From Chondrus crispus (lineage: Eukaryota; Rhodophyta; Florideophyceae; Gigartinales; Gigartinaceae), in contig NW_005179094.1 of NCBI RefSeq assembly GCF_000350225.1, positions 1 to 64,000 on the forward strand: a stretch of 64,000 nt of DNA, given 5' to 3'. The translations under genes and the position numbers were made by a program. Under the pieces are notes generated by a model. That model ran no database searches, was not told the origin of the DNA, and worked only from the letters and a program-made list of their open reading frames with translations. Within the stretch, counting starts at the first letter, position 1; the number at the start of each line of letters is the position of its first letter. Below are positions 34,103 through 43,176 of this stretch, one piece after another.

Positions 34103-34528
34103 TTAAATACCCATCCAAAGGGCCCTCGAGAACCAGACATCACGCGATGCAGGCATGCGCCCACCAACGCAGAGGTACGAGAAATTTGTAAATTCGCTTA
34201 GCGCTGAACGGTCGGGCAAAGTACCCCCCGGGGACTTGAGTAAGATGCTCAGCAAGGGCTGGCGGATGGTTTCCGGTCCGGGAGAGCTGTGGTAGGGCAG
34301 GTCGCGAAGTGCGCGGCGGACTTCGGGTTGTGTGAAGGAGTAACTTTGGGACAGGCTGATTCGGGGGGTTAAAGCCAGCGGTGTTTTGAAATCTCGGGGG
34401 GAAGACAAGGGGTAGTCTTCCAGTATGTGTATCGGTATGCAGAAGGATAGGAGTCTCGCGCAGAAGCGCGGGCGGTCTCGCGTACGAACGCGGTAGCTAA
34501 TTCGTGCCAATGAAACGTGAATACTCAC
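34103..34528 (-). pseudogene. LINE-type (non-LTR) reverse transcriptase fragment
   Basis: The stretch SYSFTQPEVRRALRDLPYHS, followed by SPGPETIRQPLLSILLK and LSEFTNFSYLCVGGRMP, matches the conserved region before motif A of non-LTR retrotransposon RTs (the usual form is EEVxxALxxLPxxSAPGPDGLxxxxL...FxNxxLxGxxP). Only about 100 residues are left: the catalytic blocks and the endonuclease are absent, so this is a 5'- and 3'-truncated remnant. Minus strand. Confidence 0.6.
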
Positions 34529-34620
34529 AGTTGGTGGTTTTATTGTCTGTCCTTCTTTCTTCTCCTCGCTCTACGAGGCGTAGGGTACCCTAAGGGTACA
34601 AATAACTATTGATAGTTATA

Positions 34621-34672
34621 CCGAAACGATTCATTCTCTTTACTGATGAGTAAAGAGAATGAATCGTTTCGG
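34621..34672. repeat. Perfect hairpin, 24-bp arms, 4-nt loop
   Basis: The arm 34,621-34,644 (CCGAAACGATTC...) pairs exactly with 34,649-34,672 around GATG. Immediately upstream is another small dyad, GTACCCT-A-AGGGTAC (34,585-34,599). The hairpin ends just before R2 begins. Confidence 0.9.
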
Positions 34673-34684
34673 CTCTGTCGCGAA

Positions 34685-35165
34685 TTCCAAGACGTTAGTC
34701 TAGGTGTAAGAAAAAAAAAGCGGACTCGTTATTACACGTGTTCACTTTTTTCTGTAAAGTACACGTGTTCACTTCCCCTTATGAGGGGAACGGGGTGTGA
34801 CGGGAACGGGGTGGTGCTGAACTTTTCTGTAAAGTAGTAAAGTACACGTGTTCACTTCTCTTTATGAGGGGAACGGGGTCTGAGGGGAACGGGGTGGTGC
34901 TGATTTTTTTTTCTGTAATAAACTTTTCTTTTCTGTTTCTTTTTTTTGGGGAACGGGGTGTGAGGGGAACGGGGTGGTGCTGAAATTTTTTTTCTGTAAT
35001 AAATTTTTCTTTTCTGTTTCTTTTTTTTCTCACTTCTCTTTGTGAGGGGAACAGGGTGGTGCTGTCCGCACGGCTGTTCGCAGAAAGGTACCACTCGGTA
35101 CTGTTCAGGTCATAAGTTGAACCGAAGTCTTGGCGCCAACCCGCCTGAAAGGTTTATACTGTACC
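34685..35165 (+). repeat. Repeat R2: tandem G-quadruplex array plus unique tail
   Basis: Array units of roughly 70-85 bp hold a doublet GGGGAACGGGG-TGTGA-GGGGAACGGGG, then TGGTGCTGAA, a poly-T/CTGTAATAAA tract and CACTTCTCTTTATGAG. Doublets occur at 34,785-34,811, 34,868-34,894 and 34,948-34,974. The tail (35,045-35,165) carries the GTCCGCACGGCTGTTCGCAG and CTTGGCGCCAAC blocks shared with R1 and R3. Confidence 0.85.
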
Positions 35166-35201
35166 TTTCTTACAGGCTCAATGTAGGACGCATAAGAAGT
35201 T

Positions 35202-35528
35202 ATGATAAATATGCCATCCTTGGATGATACGACTTTGCATGCAGCCCTCGGTAATGCAGAATCTCCTCGAAGAGATGCCGATTTGGAAGGAGAGGACGTA
35301 ATTCGTGATCAAATTGAGGAACTTCTTCGGTTCACGACGGCTTCGATGACAGCTAGTCGTGATGGTCGCTCGCACACTGACGAAGATTTTGATCCGTTGC
35401 TCGCTGGGAAGGCGCAAAAGTTTTTGAGTGATCACCTAAGGACCAGTTATTCGAACGGGCAGTTCGGGTGTTCACGAAAGGACACGAGAGGAATGGAAGG
35501 ACAACCAAAAAGCCGTATTTTAATCTGA
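35202..35528 (+). CDS. Small hypothetical ORF, 108 aa
   Basis: The frame MINMPSLDDTTLHAALGNAE... has a balanced, mostly acidic-helical composition (EDVIRDQIEELLRFTTASMT) that looks more like protein than its neighbours do. There is no recognisable domain or signal peptide. It is enclosed between repeats R2 and R3 and may be a remnant of the interior of that repeat element. Low confidence. Confidence 0.25.
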   Translation: MINMPSLDDTTLHAALGNAESPRRDADLEGEDVIRDQIEELLRFTTASMTASRDGRSHTDEDFDPLLAGKAQKFLSDHLRTSYSNGQFGCSRKDTRGMEGQPKSRILI

Positions 35529-35699
35529 AATAACGTTTCACGAAGGCTCGCGAAACGCGGAACATGCTCCAAACGTACAATTTGGCCGATAAACCCTCAG
35601 AAGGGTAGGTTCTGAGCGCTTTCGAGAAGCTTCCACGTGAACTCTTGTGGCGACAAGAAACAAATACCACATAAGCATCTGCGACGAATCTGGCAAGAC

Positions 35700-36212
35700 A
35701 CATCTCACAGCCTACAGAGCCGCCGCGCCCATATCCACGCCAATACTCCCCCAACCCGACACCGACACCAAGCCCCCGGCGCCAAGCGGACACACACGCC
35801 AAGCTCCTGCCGCGGCGCCAACATCGACGCCAAGCCCCCGCCGCTAAGCCGATATAAACGCCAAGCTGCTGCCGCGGTGCCAACATCCACGTCAAGCCCT
35901 CGCCGTCAAGCCGACATCCACGCCAAGCCCCAGTCGCCAAGCAAACACACAGCAAGCCGCTGCCGCGGAGCCGACACTCACGCCAATAATCCGCCGTCAA
36001 GGCCACACCAACAGCAAGCCCCCGCCGCGGCACCAACATCCACGTCAAGCCCCTGCCGCGGCGCTCACATCCACGCCAAGCCCCCGCCGCCAAGCCGACA
36101 CTAACGCCAAGCTGCTGCCCTGGCGTCAACATCCACTTCAAGCCCCCGCCGCCAAGCCGACACCCACGCCAGGCCCCCGCCCCCGAGCCGAAACACACGC
36201 CAAGCAGCCGCG
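35700..36212. repeat. Minisatellite, ~33-39 bp units (GCCGACAnCnACGCCAAGC)
   Basis: Words such as GCCGACATCCACGCCAAGC and CCCCCGCCGC recur about every 35 bp across half a kilobase. Because the units are mostly multiples of three, repeated open frames appear on both strands (for example Trp-Arg-Gly-Cys repeats on the minus strand). I treat these as by-products and not as a gene. Confidence 0.8.
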
Positions 36213-36216
36213 CAGC

Positions 36217-36722
36217 CGCGAGGGGAACGGGGTGTGAGGGGAACGGGGTGGTGCTGAACTTTTTTGTAAAGTAGTAAAGTACACGTGTTCACTTCTCTTT
36301 ATGAGGGGAACGGGGTGTGAGGGGAACGGGGTGGTGCTGAATTTTTTTCTGTAATAAACTTTTCTTTTCGGTTTCTTTTTTTAGGGGAACGGGGTGTAAG
36401 GGGAACGGGGTGGTGCTGAACTTTTTTTTTCTGTAATAAATTTTTCTTTTTTGTTTCTTTTTTTTCTCACTTCTCTTTGTGAGGGGAACGGGGTGGTGCT
36501 GTCCGCACGGCTGTTCGCAGAGGTGTACCCTTGGATACTGTTCAGGTCATAAGTTGAACTGAAGTCTTGGCGCCAACTCGCCTGAAAGGTTTATACTGTA
36601 CAGTCACACCCCCATACTGTAATGTATTCATTATTTTTCAGGAATTGCAATAGAAACCTTTCTTTTTGTTTCCTTTTTCTTTCCCCGGAAACGTCTAGGA
36701 CTCGCGATGCGTGCATTGCAAA
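36217..36722 (+). repeat. Repeat R3: second G-quadruplex array and longer tail
   Basis: Same orientation and order as R2. G-doublets lie at 36,222-36,248, 36,305-36,331 and 36,384-36,410. The tail runs further than in R2, through TTTATACTGTACAGTCACAC and ATTCATTATTTTTCAGGAAT to ACTCGCGATGCGTGCATTGC, matching R1 to its end. R2 and R3 bracket 1.05 kb of other sequence. Confidence 0.85.
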
Positions 36723-37404
36723 GCATGCAATGTGGAGAATTGCGTTTGTCGTATCTTACACGTGTACATAGCTCCACCGGTACTTAAACTTGCACAGTGG
36801 ATGTCAAAATGTTTCTTTTTACTAGCCGATGCTTCTTTTGTTGTATGTTCTATCTTACCTTGTCCTTATATACCGTTGTCTCGTGCCTCCCTTGAGTGCC
36901 GGGAGAACATTGTTCAAGATAGCATTCCATGTCCCTCTCTCCCAGTAAATAATTTCAACATCACTCCAATTATTTTTCTTTGGTTGACAACTGGCCTTGC
37001 TCTTTGCAGCACAGGTTGTCCACAGACATTAAATCTATACTACTTCGTGATACGACAAATGAAAGAGAGCACACATTACAATTCTTAACACCACTGTCGC
37101 TCCTCCCACAGTAAACACGACCAAGGTCTTGAGTCTCTCCTACAGGTTATAGGCCCTTTTCCTTTTCCACTTCCACTGCCCACCCCCCTCTTCCCCTTTC
37201 CATCAACCCTCATCCAACCGGCCCACGGCCGATCATCACCTCACACAAGCACCCAACCGGCCCACGGCCGATCATCAATCACACAAACACCCCAACCGGC
37301 CCCCGGCCGTCCATCTGCACTCACACACCAACCATTCCTCCCCGTGAGACTCCCGTCCTTTCCCTCACATATTTCCCCCCTCCCCAGCTGTCCTCGCATC
37401 CACC
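36723..37404. other. Upstream region of the second copia element; LTR not resolved
   Basis: No gene is seen. Since a copia gag starts at 37,405 this interval should hold its 5' LTR and leader, but no second LTR copy exists in the window to define it. C-rich leader DNA with tandem repeats fills 37,150-37,404. Confidence 0.4.
37216..37316 (+). repeat. 39-bp tandem repeat, about 2.6 copies
   Basis: AACCGGCCCACGGCCGATCA starts at 37,216 and 37,255, and a variant at 37,294 (AACCGGCCCCCGGCCG). Each unit holds the dyad CCGGCCCACGGCCG. It lies in the leader before gag of the second copia element. Confidence 0.85.
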
Positions 37405-38830
37405 ATGGAACCGTCCTCCTCCTATGAAAGCCCGCGTCTATCCGTCACGCAGCTCACACTCACAAACTACAGTTATTGGTACAACAACCTTGTCCTCGTA
37501 GCATCTGTCCGCGACTGTGACCAACACCTGGACGGCAATCCACCCCCACCCACCGATCCCAACGACCTCCGCCTCTTAACACGCAAGAAACGCCTTGCTC
37601 TGGCATTGATCTTTCACAGCATCTCCGAAGAAGGTCGCTCCCTCCTGGCCGACAGTGACTTCACCATCCTACCCCATGACCTCTGCAACCGCCTGCACGA
37701 GATCACCACTGCCAACCCCAGCAACGCACCTTACCCCCTGACTGCCCTTGCCCGAGAAACCACTCTCCGACCAGGCACGCCCATGCTTGATTACATCACA
37801 TCACACAAAAACATACGCACCCGTATGCGTGCTGTTAATTATCCCGGAAAGAAGACACCGGCACTGCAACACAGTTTTTGCTTGACGGCCTCTGCGACCA
37901 CCCCGACTACAACCCGATCGCCCTGACCCTACATGCCCAATCAAGTTTACTCCCTGTCGAACAGATCGAAGCCCATCTTCTGCACGCCGAAAATTACCTT
38001 TCCAAGCAGAACCCACAGCTCGCCAACCAAACCTACCCTCACCAACGCTCCCCACGTGCTCTTCGTCACCACGACCCGCCCTCCCGCGGCAACCGCAACG
38101 CCCGTCGTCCCAACCACTGGCGTGGGAAATGGAGCTCCTTGCACGGAACACCCTCCCATGACACTGAGGAATGCATATCCAAATGCGCGAGAATATGCGC
38201 TACAGCGCCGCACACCAAAGATACCGCCACACCCCCAAAACCAGAAGCCTATGCGCACTGGCAACAATCAACTCTGCCACCCCTTACCCCCAACCACCAG
38301 TCACAGCCCAACACTTGGACCCCACACACGGACCCGAACCCCGACACACCCGCCACTCCGTACGTACTCTACTCCGCCGCCTTCCCGACACACCTCCGCC
38401 GAGCACTCCCCCACATGCCTCCCTCACATGGATCCACTCTGACCGCAACCGGTTCCTCCTCACCTATGTCCCATCAGGGACCCGTGATTCTACGCCCCGG
38501 CGACCCCAACCGCGAGTCCCCACCCACACGCACCAAGATCCACCGCGCCATCGTCACGCCCCACCTCAAGCACAACCTCCTGTCAATACCGCAACTGTCT
38601 TCGCACTGTGATACGATTTTCCAAAAAGACAAAGCGTTCATCTGCTACCCCCTTCCCCCCCACCAACATCCTCAATCATTGCCACAGCCCACCTACACAA
38701 AGGCCTGTACCACGTGCAAATACCGACATCATCCCAACTCCACACAGCGTCCCACGCCAACCTCACCCATCCACCCCCCCTCATCACCTCCCACTTCCGA
38801 TCGAGCAAACCACGCCTCCGCGCCTGTGGT
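37405..38830 (+). mobile_element. Second Ty1/copia element, 5' part only
   Basis: The first ~170 codons from 37,405 give a copia gag N-terminus (LTLTNYSYWYNNLVLVASVR, then LALIFHSISEEGRSLLADSD, the UBN2-type gag fold). Downstream sequence continues through gag (LDGLCDHPDYNPIALTLHAQ) to a region with HNLLSIPQLSSHCDTIFQKD, which follows the protease in copia polyproteins. Integrase, RT and RNase H are missing. The element is truncated near 38,830 and broken a few times. It is clearly older than the copia at 27.5-33.4 kb. Confidence 0.75.
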
Positions 38831-39243
38831 ATAACTCTTCTCCGCCCTGGGTTGGGTGAGAGGCGGAGGCTTTAGCGAGGGAGCACGCGGCGTGGACGCG
38901 ACGCGCTAATTGAACCGATCGGACGAGCTCGCGAAAAGGGAGTGGCTCACTGGCCGGTTACGCGCAGTCGCCCCGTGGTGCGTGAACGGGAGCGACCGGT
39001 AACGGGTTAGAAGCCAGCGCCCGCGATAGACAACCGAAACGGACGTATATAGGCGCGAAAGGGACGGGGGCGAGCTTGCCCCAGTTTACCGGTGGGGACA
39101 GGTGTCAGGTCTTAACCCCTCAGAGGGACGCCTCGGACACCTGTCCCAGTATACAGTACCTGCTGCCTAGTGCGTACCAAGTACTGTACGCCATTAAAAA
39201 ACTAGCGCCTCAATTCCTAATTACCGCGCGGACGCTGCAGCTA

Positions 39244-39400
39244 CACGTGTGTACTACTGTACACACGCACTGCGTACAGACTACCGCACGGATGCCACGT
39301 GTTCTATCGTACACGCGTAATACTAGCAGACTACGGCTTGGCCGACACGTGCACTACTGTACACGTACGCCAGATTACGACCGCTCGGCACGCGCGCGCT
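39244..39400 (+). repeat. Degenerate ~51-bp tandem repeat, three copies
   Basis: Units begin CACGTG at 39,244, 39,296 and 39,346, each followed by (C/T)TA(C/T)(T/C)GTACAC and then by AGACTAC/AGATTAC. CACGTG plus TACTGTACAC in each copy suggests repeated binding sites in a promoter. Confidence 0.65.
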
Positions 39401-39632
39401 CCCTACACCTGGGCACACCCGCCCACGTGTGCACCGTCACGGCCGTCTGTATTGTAGACCAACGCGCGGGCCGGTCGTTGTATCACATACCCCCTTCCTT
39501 ATCCGTCGCCACATCCTCGTGGCGACCCAATTTCCTTCCCAGCGGCCTCTTCCATCTTTTCTCTAACCAGCGCGCGCGATGACCGGACGGAAGCCTCTCC
39601 GCGGGCCGACCACGCCTCGTGGCTCTTCACCG

Positions 39633-39655
39633 ACCTGACGGTATATAAGTCAGGT
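39633..39655 (+). promoter_or_regulatory. TATA box inside a small dyad
   Basis: TATATAA (39,642-39,648) is framed by ACCTGAC and GTCAGGT, exact reverse complements. The ATG of the downstream ORF follows after the dyad, so transcription from this TATA would start inside that frame and the true start codon may be a later one. Confidence 0.45.
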
Positions 39656-40438
39656 ATGTCGTCCGATTCGGAGAGTGCGTCTTCTGCTTCCTCCGACGCG
39701 AATCCCCCAGAACCACCAACTTCCACACAACACTCCCCCACACTTCACCACCACTCCCCCCATTCTTCCCCCGACGACAACATTCCCTTATCCCAGCTCT
39801 TCCGCCGACCAAACATGGACCATTGCAACACCCCCGCGGACGCGTCTCCGATCGGTGCGCCGTCGAGCCCCGGAAGGGCTCCGGCGTTACCCGGGTCGAT
39901 TACCGCGTTTCAAGCGCGACGCACTCGCCGCGGCGAGACAGAGTCGACCACCCATTTGGCTGAGCCCGCGACGCGCTTGCGGGCTGATGCGTCCGATCCG
40001 GTCGCTCCGCCACCGATAGAAGAACGACCGACATGGCCCTTGCCGCCGCCCTCCGAGGGCGCGGCTCCAAGAACGGTTGAGGCGGGCCCGGCGTACCCCG
40101 CGGTACTGCCCCCGCTTCCCATGTCGCCGCTGCCTGCCGCGGGCACGGCGTCGCCAAGAGCCGACTTCGGGACTGTGCGCGATACGCCGGCACCGCCGGC
40201 TGTCTTGCCCTCGCAGCGAACCGAGCGGGGGTCGACGCTATCGCTCAGGCGGGTCCCCACGACCCCCAGCGCGCCGAATTGGTTAAAAAGTGGCGTCAAG
40301 TCCGTCCGGTCGCTGCTGCCCGGGTCCTCGATGGACCACCGGCGGCGACGAGCGCGGCGACGCATATCCGGTCGCAAGCCTCCGATGACGGTCGACGAAT
40401 ACGTGCGGCGTCGCCTCTTGGACTCGGCACGATTCTAG
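39656..40438 (+). CDS. Unknown Pro/Ser-rich ORF, 260 aa
   Basis: MSSDSESASSASSDANPPEP begins a Ser-rich, then Pro/Ala-rich disordered stretch (about 1-190) ending in a basic segment (MDHRRRRARRRISGRKPP, about 232-249). No domain is recognised. It heads three consecutive plus-strand ORFs. Because transcription from the TATA box at 39,642 would begin inside it, translation might start at an internal ATG such as 39,814. The layout (disordered basic N-terminus, then a compact ORF, then a coiled coil) would suit a mobile-element structural protein or a regulator. Confidence 0.4.
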   Translation: MSSDSESASSASSDANPPEPPTSTQHSPTLHHHSPHSSPDDNIPLSQLFRRPNMDHCNTPADASPIGAPSSPGRAPALPGSITAFQARRTRRGETESTTHLAEPATRLRADASDPVAPPPIEERPTWPLPPPSEGAAPRTVEAGPAYPAVLPPLPMSPLPAAGTASPRADFGTVRDTPAPPAVLPSQRTERGSTLSLRRVPTTPSAPNWLKSGVKSVRSLLPGSSMDHRRRRARRRISGRKPPMTVDEYVRRRLLDSARF

Positions 40439-40462
40439 GCGGTCCCTGCGAGCCATGCCATC

Positions 40463-41305
40463 GTGACGCCATCTGGGCGCGGTAGCGTAGCGCAGCAGAA
40501 TCGGGCAGGCGCTTGGCAGGCCCGATGGCGCCACGTGCAGTGCCGTACGCCCGCCGCGGCTGGCAGCGACTTGCTCTACGTCCGGTGCCGTGGCGAGGAG
40601 CGGTACCACATCACGCTCCTCAACCTATTCGGTCGGTACAGTCGCTACGATGGCGTCGTGCCGGATATCCGCTTGGTGGCCTTCCCGCGGCCCTTCAACC
40701 ACTGGTACAGCGTCGCGGACCGTGGACGGTGGGGCGAGGATGCTGTGCGCGAGAGTCGGCTGCGCTGGCGCCGTGCGGATAACTTCTTCCACATGTGGCA
40801 TTACACCGAGTTTTTCTCGGTGCCCAGCGCAGCGCGAAGAGGCTTGTATCCAGAGCTTCCTCCGGACTGGCCGGACCTCGAGGCGCCGGAGCACCTTTGC
40901 GTGCCGACGCCGAGTGCGCTGGCCTACGCCGCGGCGCATTGGTTGCCGCGCGGTCGGGCGGAGTCGGCCGAAACGGAACGTACGCGCAAGCTTGTGCGCG
41001 CGATCGTCTTGTCCGAATGGGCGGTGCTCGCGCTGCTGTGCTTCCTTCGAGCCGCTTGCGAGGGGTTACCGTTCTTCACGAAGTGCCCCGATCCCCGGTT
41101 GTCCGAGAGGCGGGACGAGCCGACCGGTGAGCGCGGCTTGCTTTTCCGCCTTTCGGCGGGGCTCATTGCCCTCATCCGTTCGGTTGGCGTCAAGGGAATC
41201 CTCGAAGGCTCTGCGTACGACGCGGCGCACGCGGACCAGCTGCTGACCTTCTCGACAAGTCTGGACTGGACCGGCTGGCCGGACTTCGTATGGTTCAGCT
41301 GGTAG
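40463..41305 (+). CDS. Unknown globular ORF, 280 aa
   Basis: The sequence is Trp- and Arg-rich and looks folded: YHITLLNLFGRYSRYDGVVP, DNFFHMWHYTEFFSVPSAAR, VRAIVLSEWAVLALLCFLRA. The order of blocks (PxxFxxW, a Trp-rich stretch, then LSEW) faintly resembles the protein of elements B and C (LTEWCVKVPATLLWETYDCW). That link is a hypothesis only. No known domain is recognised. Confidence 0.4.
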   Translation: MTPSGRGSVAQQNRAGAWQARWRHVQCRTPAAAGSDLLYVRCRGEERYHITLLNLFGRYSRYDGVVPDIRLVAFPRPFNHWYSVADRGRWGEDAVRESRLRWRRADNFFHMWHYTEFFSVPSAARRGLYPELPPDWPDLEAPEHLCVPTPSALAYAAAHWLPRGRAESAETERTRKLVRAIVLSEWAVLALLCFLRAACEGLPFFTKCPDPRLSERRDEPTGERGLLFRLSAGLIALIRSVGVKGILEGSAYDAAHADQLLTFSTSLDWTGWPDFVWFSW

Positions 41306-41417
41306 CGTGGCTGCGCGCTGGACATGCTGCCTTGGGGCAGCGCCGACGCGGGAGCGGGAGACCACGACGCGACGTACGGATACGTTGACGCGGACGTCGT
41401 AGCTGAGGCACCGGCCG

Positions 41418-42047
41418 ATGACGGGGACGGGCCCTCGCTCGCGATGGCTTCCGATACGGTGGCGCCCGTCGCTACGCGCTCCTGGAGGGTCCACCCGTGT
41501 GGGTTCCATACAGAGCGACTCTCCAAATGGGGTCACTCAGGAGGGGCGCGACTTAAGACGTCCGGTCAGCGTGGCGGGATTTTCGGACCCACCCCCGGTC
41601 ACCCAGCACATAAGCGCGGTGACCGGTGCGGAAACCGGATCGCGACCAACAACGATGCCGAAGCCTTCTGCAAGTCAACCGACCGGTCGAGCTTCCCCGG
41701 AGCGCCTCCGGGAGGAGGCCGCGCTCACGGCGCTGCAGTACGCTTGCTCCTTTGAGGGGGCGGACGCTCCCTCATCGGTCGAGGCGGCGCTACTGCAGGC
41801 ACGCGATTGGATGCTCCGGGTTCGGCATGTCGAGAAGACCGTTGCAGTGTTGCAGGAATCCTCCGCCGCGGCGACGCGCGAGCGCGCCGAGCATCACGCG
41901 AAGTTGCGCTCCGTACAAGACGTCCTTGCGGTGGTGAGCCAACGCCTGGCGGCGCCTCCGATGCCTTCGTCGACGGTCGGGGCCTCGCGCCCCGCACCCG
42001 ACGACGTCGAAGAGGGGCCCTCGGCGAAGCGCTCGGGCCACTTCTAG
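41418..42047 (+). CDS. Unknown ORF with C-terminal coiled coil, 209 aa
   Basis: The first ~80 residues look random, so the real start is probably the ATG at 41,655 (MPKPSASQPTGRASPERLRE). From there a long amphipathic helix follows (LLQARDWMLRVRHVEKTVAV, then LQESSAAATRERAEHHAKLR), likely a coiled coil, and the protein ends in a short basic tail. No family is recognised. It is the last of the three plus-strand ORFs and ends before the oppositely oriented Ty3 fragment. Confidence 0.35.
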   Translation: MTGTGPRSRWLPIRWRPSLRAPGGSTRVGSIQSDSPNGVTQEGRDLRRPVSVAGFSDPPPVTQHISAVTGAETGSRPTTMPKPSASQPTGRASPERLREEAALTALQYACSFEGADAPSSVEAALLQARDWMLRVRHVEKTVAVLQESSAAATRERAEHHAKLRSVQDVLAVVSQRLAAPPMPSSTVGASRPAPDDVEEGPSAKRSGHF

Positions 42048-42049
42048 AC

Positions 42050-42401
42050 CCCGGCTTGCGGAGGTTCCCTTCCTTACGTAGTACAGTAGGGGCATCGCCC
42101 AGATTAAACGAAACCGTTTGTCGGTGCTCTTCTTCTTCGCCAACTTGCGCACTAGATAGTACTTTGGGGCTACGTTTCCTCCCCTCCTAGGGCGAATAAA
42201 AATCGTAGCCCGTTTCCGCGAACGGCATCGCACGCTCGCGATCGAGGTGGAGCCGATGGTACCGATACGGGAAAACCGCAAATAGGACGGTTTGGGGCGA
42301 AAATGCGCGAACGTAGCGCCTCCCATAGGTCGAATCGCGCTGCGATGCGCGTGCGAGCGCGAGCATCCGAACGGTGCAACGCCGTGCTGCTAAGCGCCAT
42401 G
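42050..42401. other. No gene; likely 3' flank of the minus-strand Ty3 fragment
   Basis: Located just downstream (minus strand) of the Ty3 chromodomain ORF, where a 3' LTR would be expected. No second copy is available to define an LTR. Confidence 0.3.
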
Positions 42402-42641
42402 TTACGCTTGAGTAGATCCTTCTCGTTGGCGCGTGCGCCAATATCGGTCTATGAACGGCTGCGGGAGCCCATCGGCGGGCTCATACGTGTCGTCCGAAGC
42501 GGTATATCCGTACCAGCGCACCTTGTACTGGGTACCGCCCCGCGCTGTACGGTGTCCGACGATGCGGTCAACGACGTACTCTGCACTCGGGGCGGCCGCG
42601 GGAACCTCCGATTCGGTCGTCGCTGTGTGGTATAACCCCAA
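42402..42641 (-). CDS. Chromodomain ORF, 79 aa
   Basis: EYVVDRIVGHRTARGGTQYK followed by VRWYGYTASDDTYEPADGLP is a full chromodomain core. It is separated by about 540 bp from the end of the integrase ORF of the same strand. In related elements the domain is fused to integrase; here it stands in its own frame. Confidence 0.8.
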   Translation of the reverse strand: MGLYHTATTESEVPAAAPSAEYVVDRIVGHRTARGGTQYKVRWYGYTASDDTYEPADGLPQPFIDRYWRTRQREGSTQA

Positions 42642-43176
42642 ACGGAAATTAGATTAGAATTGGATCAGGGACAGTAAGCCAACGAGCCTTACAGCCATGC
42701 GCGCACACACGTGTCGTCCACGTGTACGGGACGCGTACTACACGTGGACTGTCAGCCCCGCCGGCTGACAGCGTTACAGTGTCGGTAGACCGGCACTACT
42801 GTAGAGTTATGATAGACTACAATGTACATTAAATATGAGCAGACCGCCGGCGGTGGAGGACGACAAGCACGGACTTGTCAAGGATCCTCCACCTTGGTCC
42901 ACCCGCTTACTTTTAGGTACTTCCGTCCGTTTTACCTAGAAGTAGCACCGCGCGCGGGTTGAGGACGCGCGTAGCACGCCCACGAGCCGGCTCCGCCTCC
43001 GCCCGTCGGTACTGGAACGTCACCCAGTACCGCTCCGGGGCGTCGAGGCGTAGAACCGCTCGCACGTTTGCGCGTCCTCCCCGATCCCGCTCTACCACCG
43101 CTACCTCGAGCCCGTGCTCGGTACCGTGGGTGGGCCGTGCTTCTGTCTTCCCGCCGATCGGGGTCTTCCCGAACTG

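Larger units (their letters stand above)
38831..39655 (+). other. GC-rich upstream region of the unknown ORF cluster
   Basis: No gene is seen. It contains a TATA-like GTATATAGG near 39,045, a 12-bp stem (GGGACAGGTGTC 39,095-39,106 with GACACCTGTCCC 39,136-39,147), a ~51-bp tandem array and a second TATA box at 39,642. The word TGTGGTATAAC occurs at 38,826 and again at 42,628, which might be two related LTR starts, but the sequences diverge right after it. Confidence 0.4.

Noticed and set aside
35353-36198. 281-codon minus-strand ORF with Trp-Arg-Gly-Cys repeats
   Set aside because: Follows directly from the minisatellite unit; the opposite strand is open as well, and the non-repeat part is not protein-like.
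34785-36722. CRISPR-like array
   Set aside because: Repeats are adjacent G/T-rich satellite units without unique spacers of constant length, in a eukaryotic context.
38826-42638. TGTGGTATAAC at both 38,826 and 42,628 as an LTR pair
   Set aside because: Similarity ends after 11 bases; chance or distantly related LTR starts.
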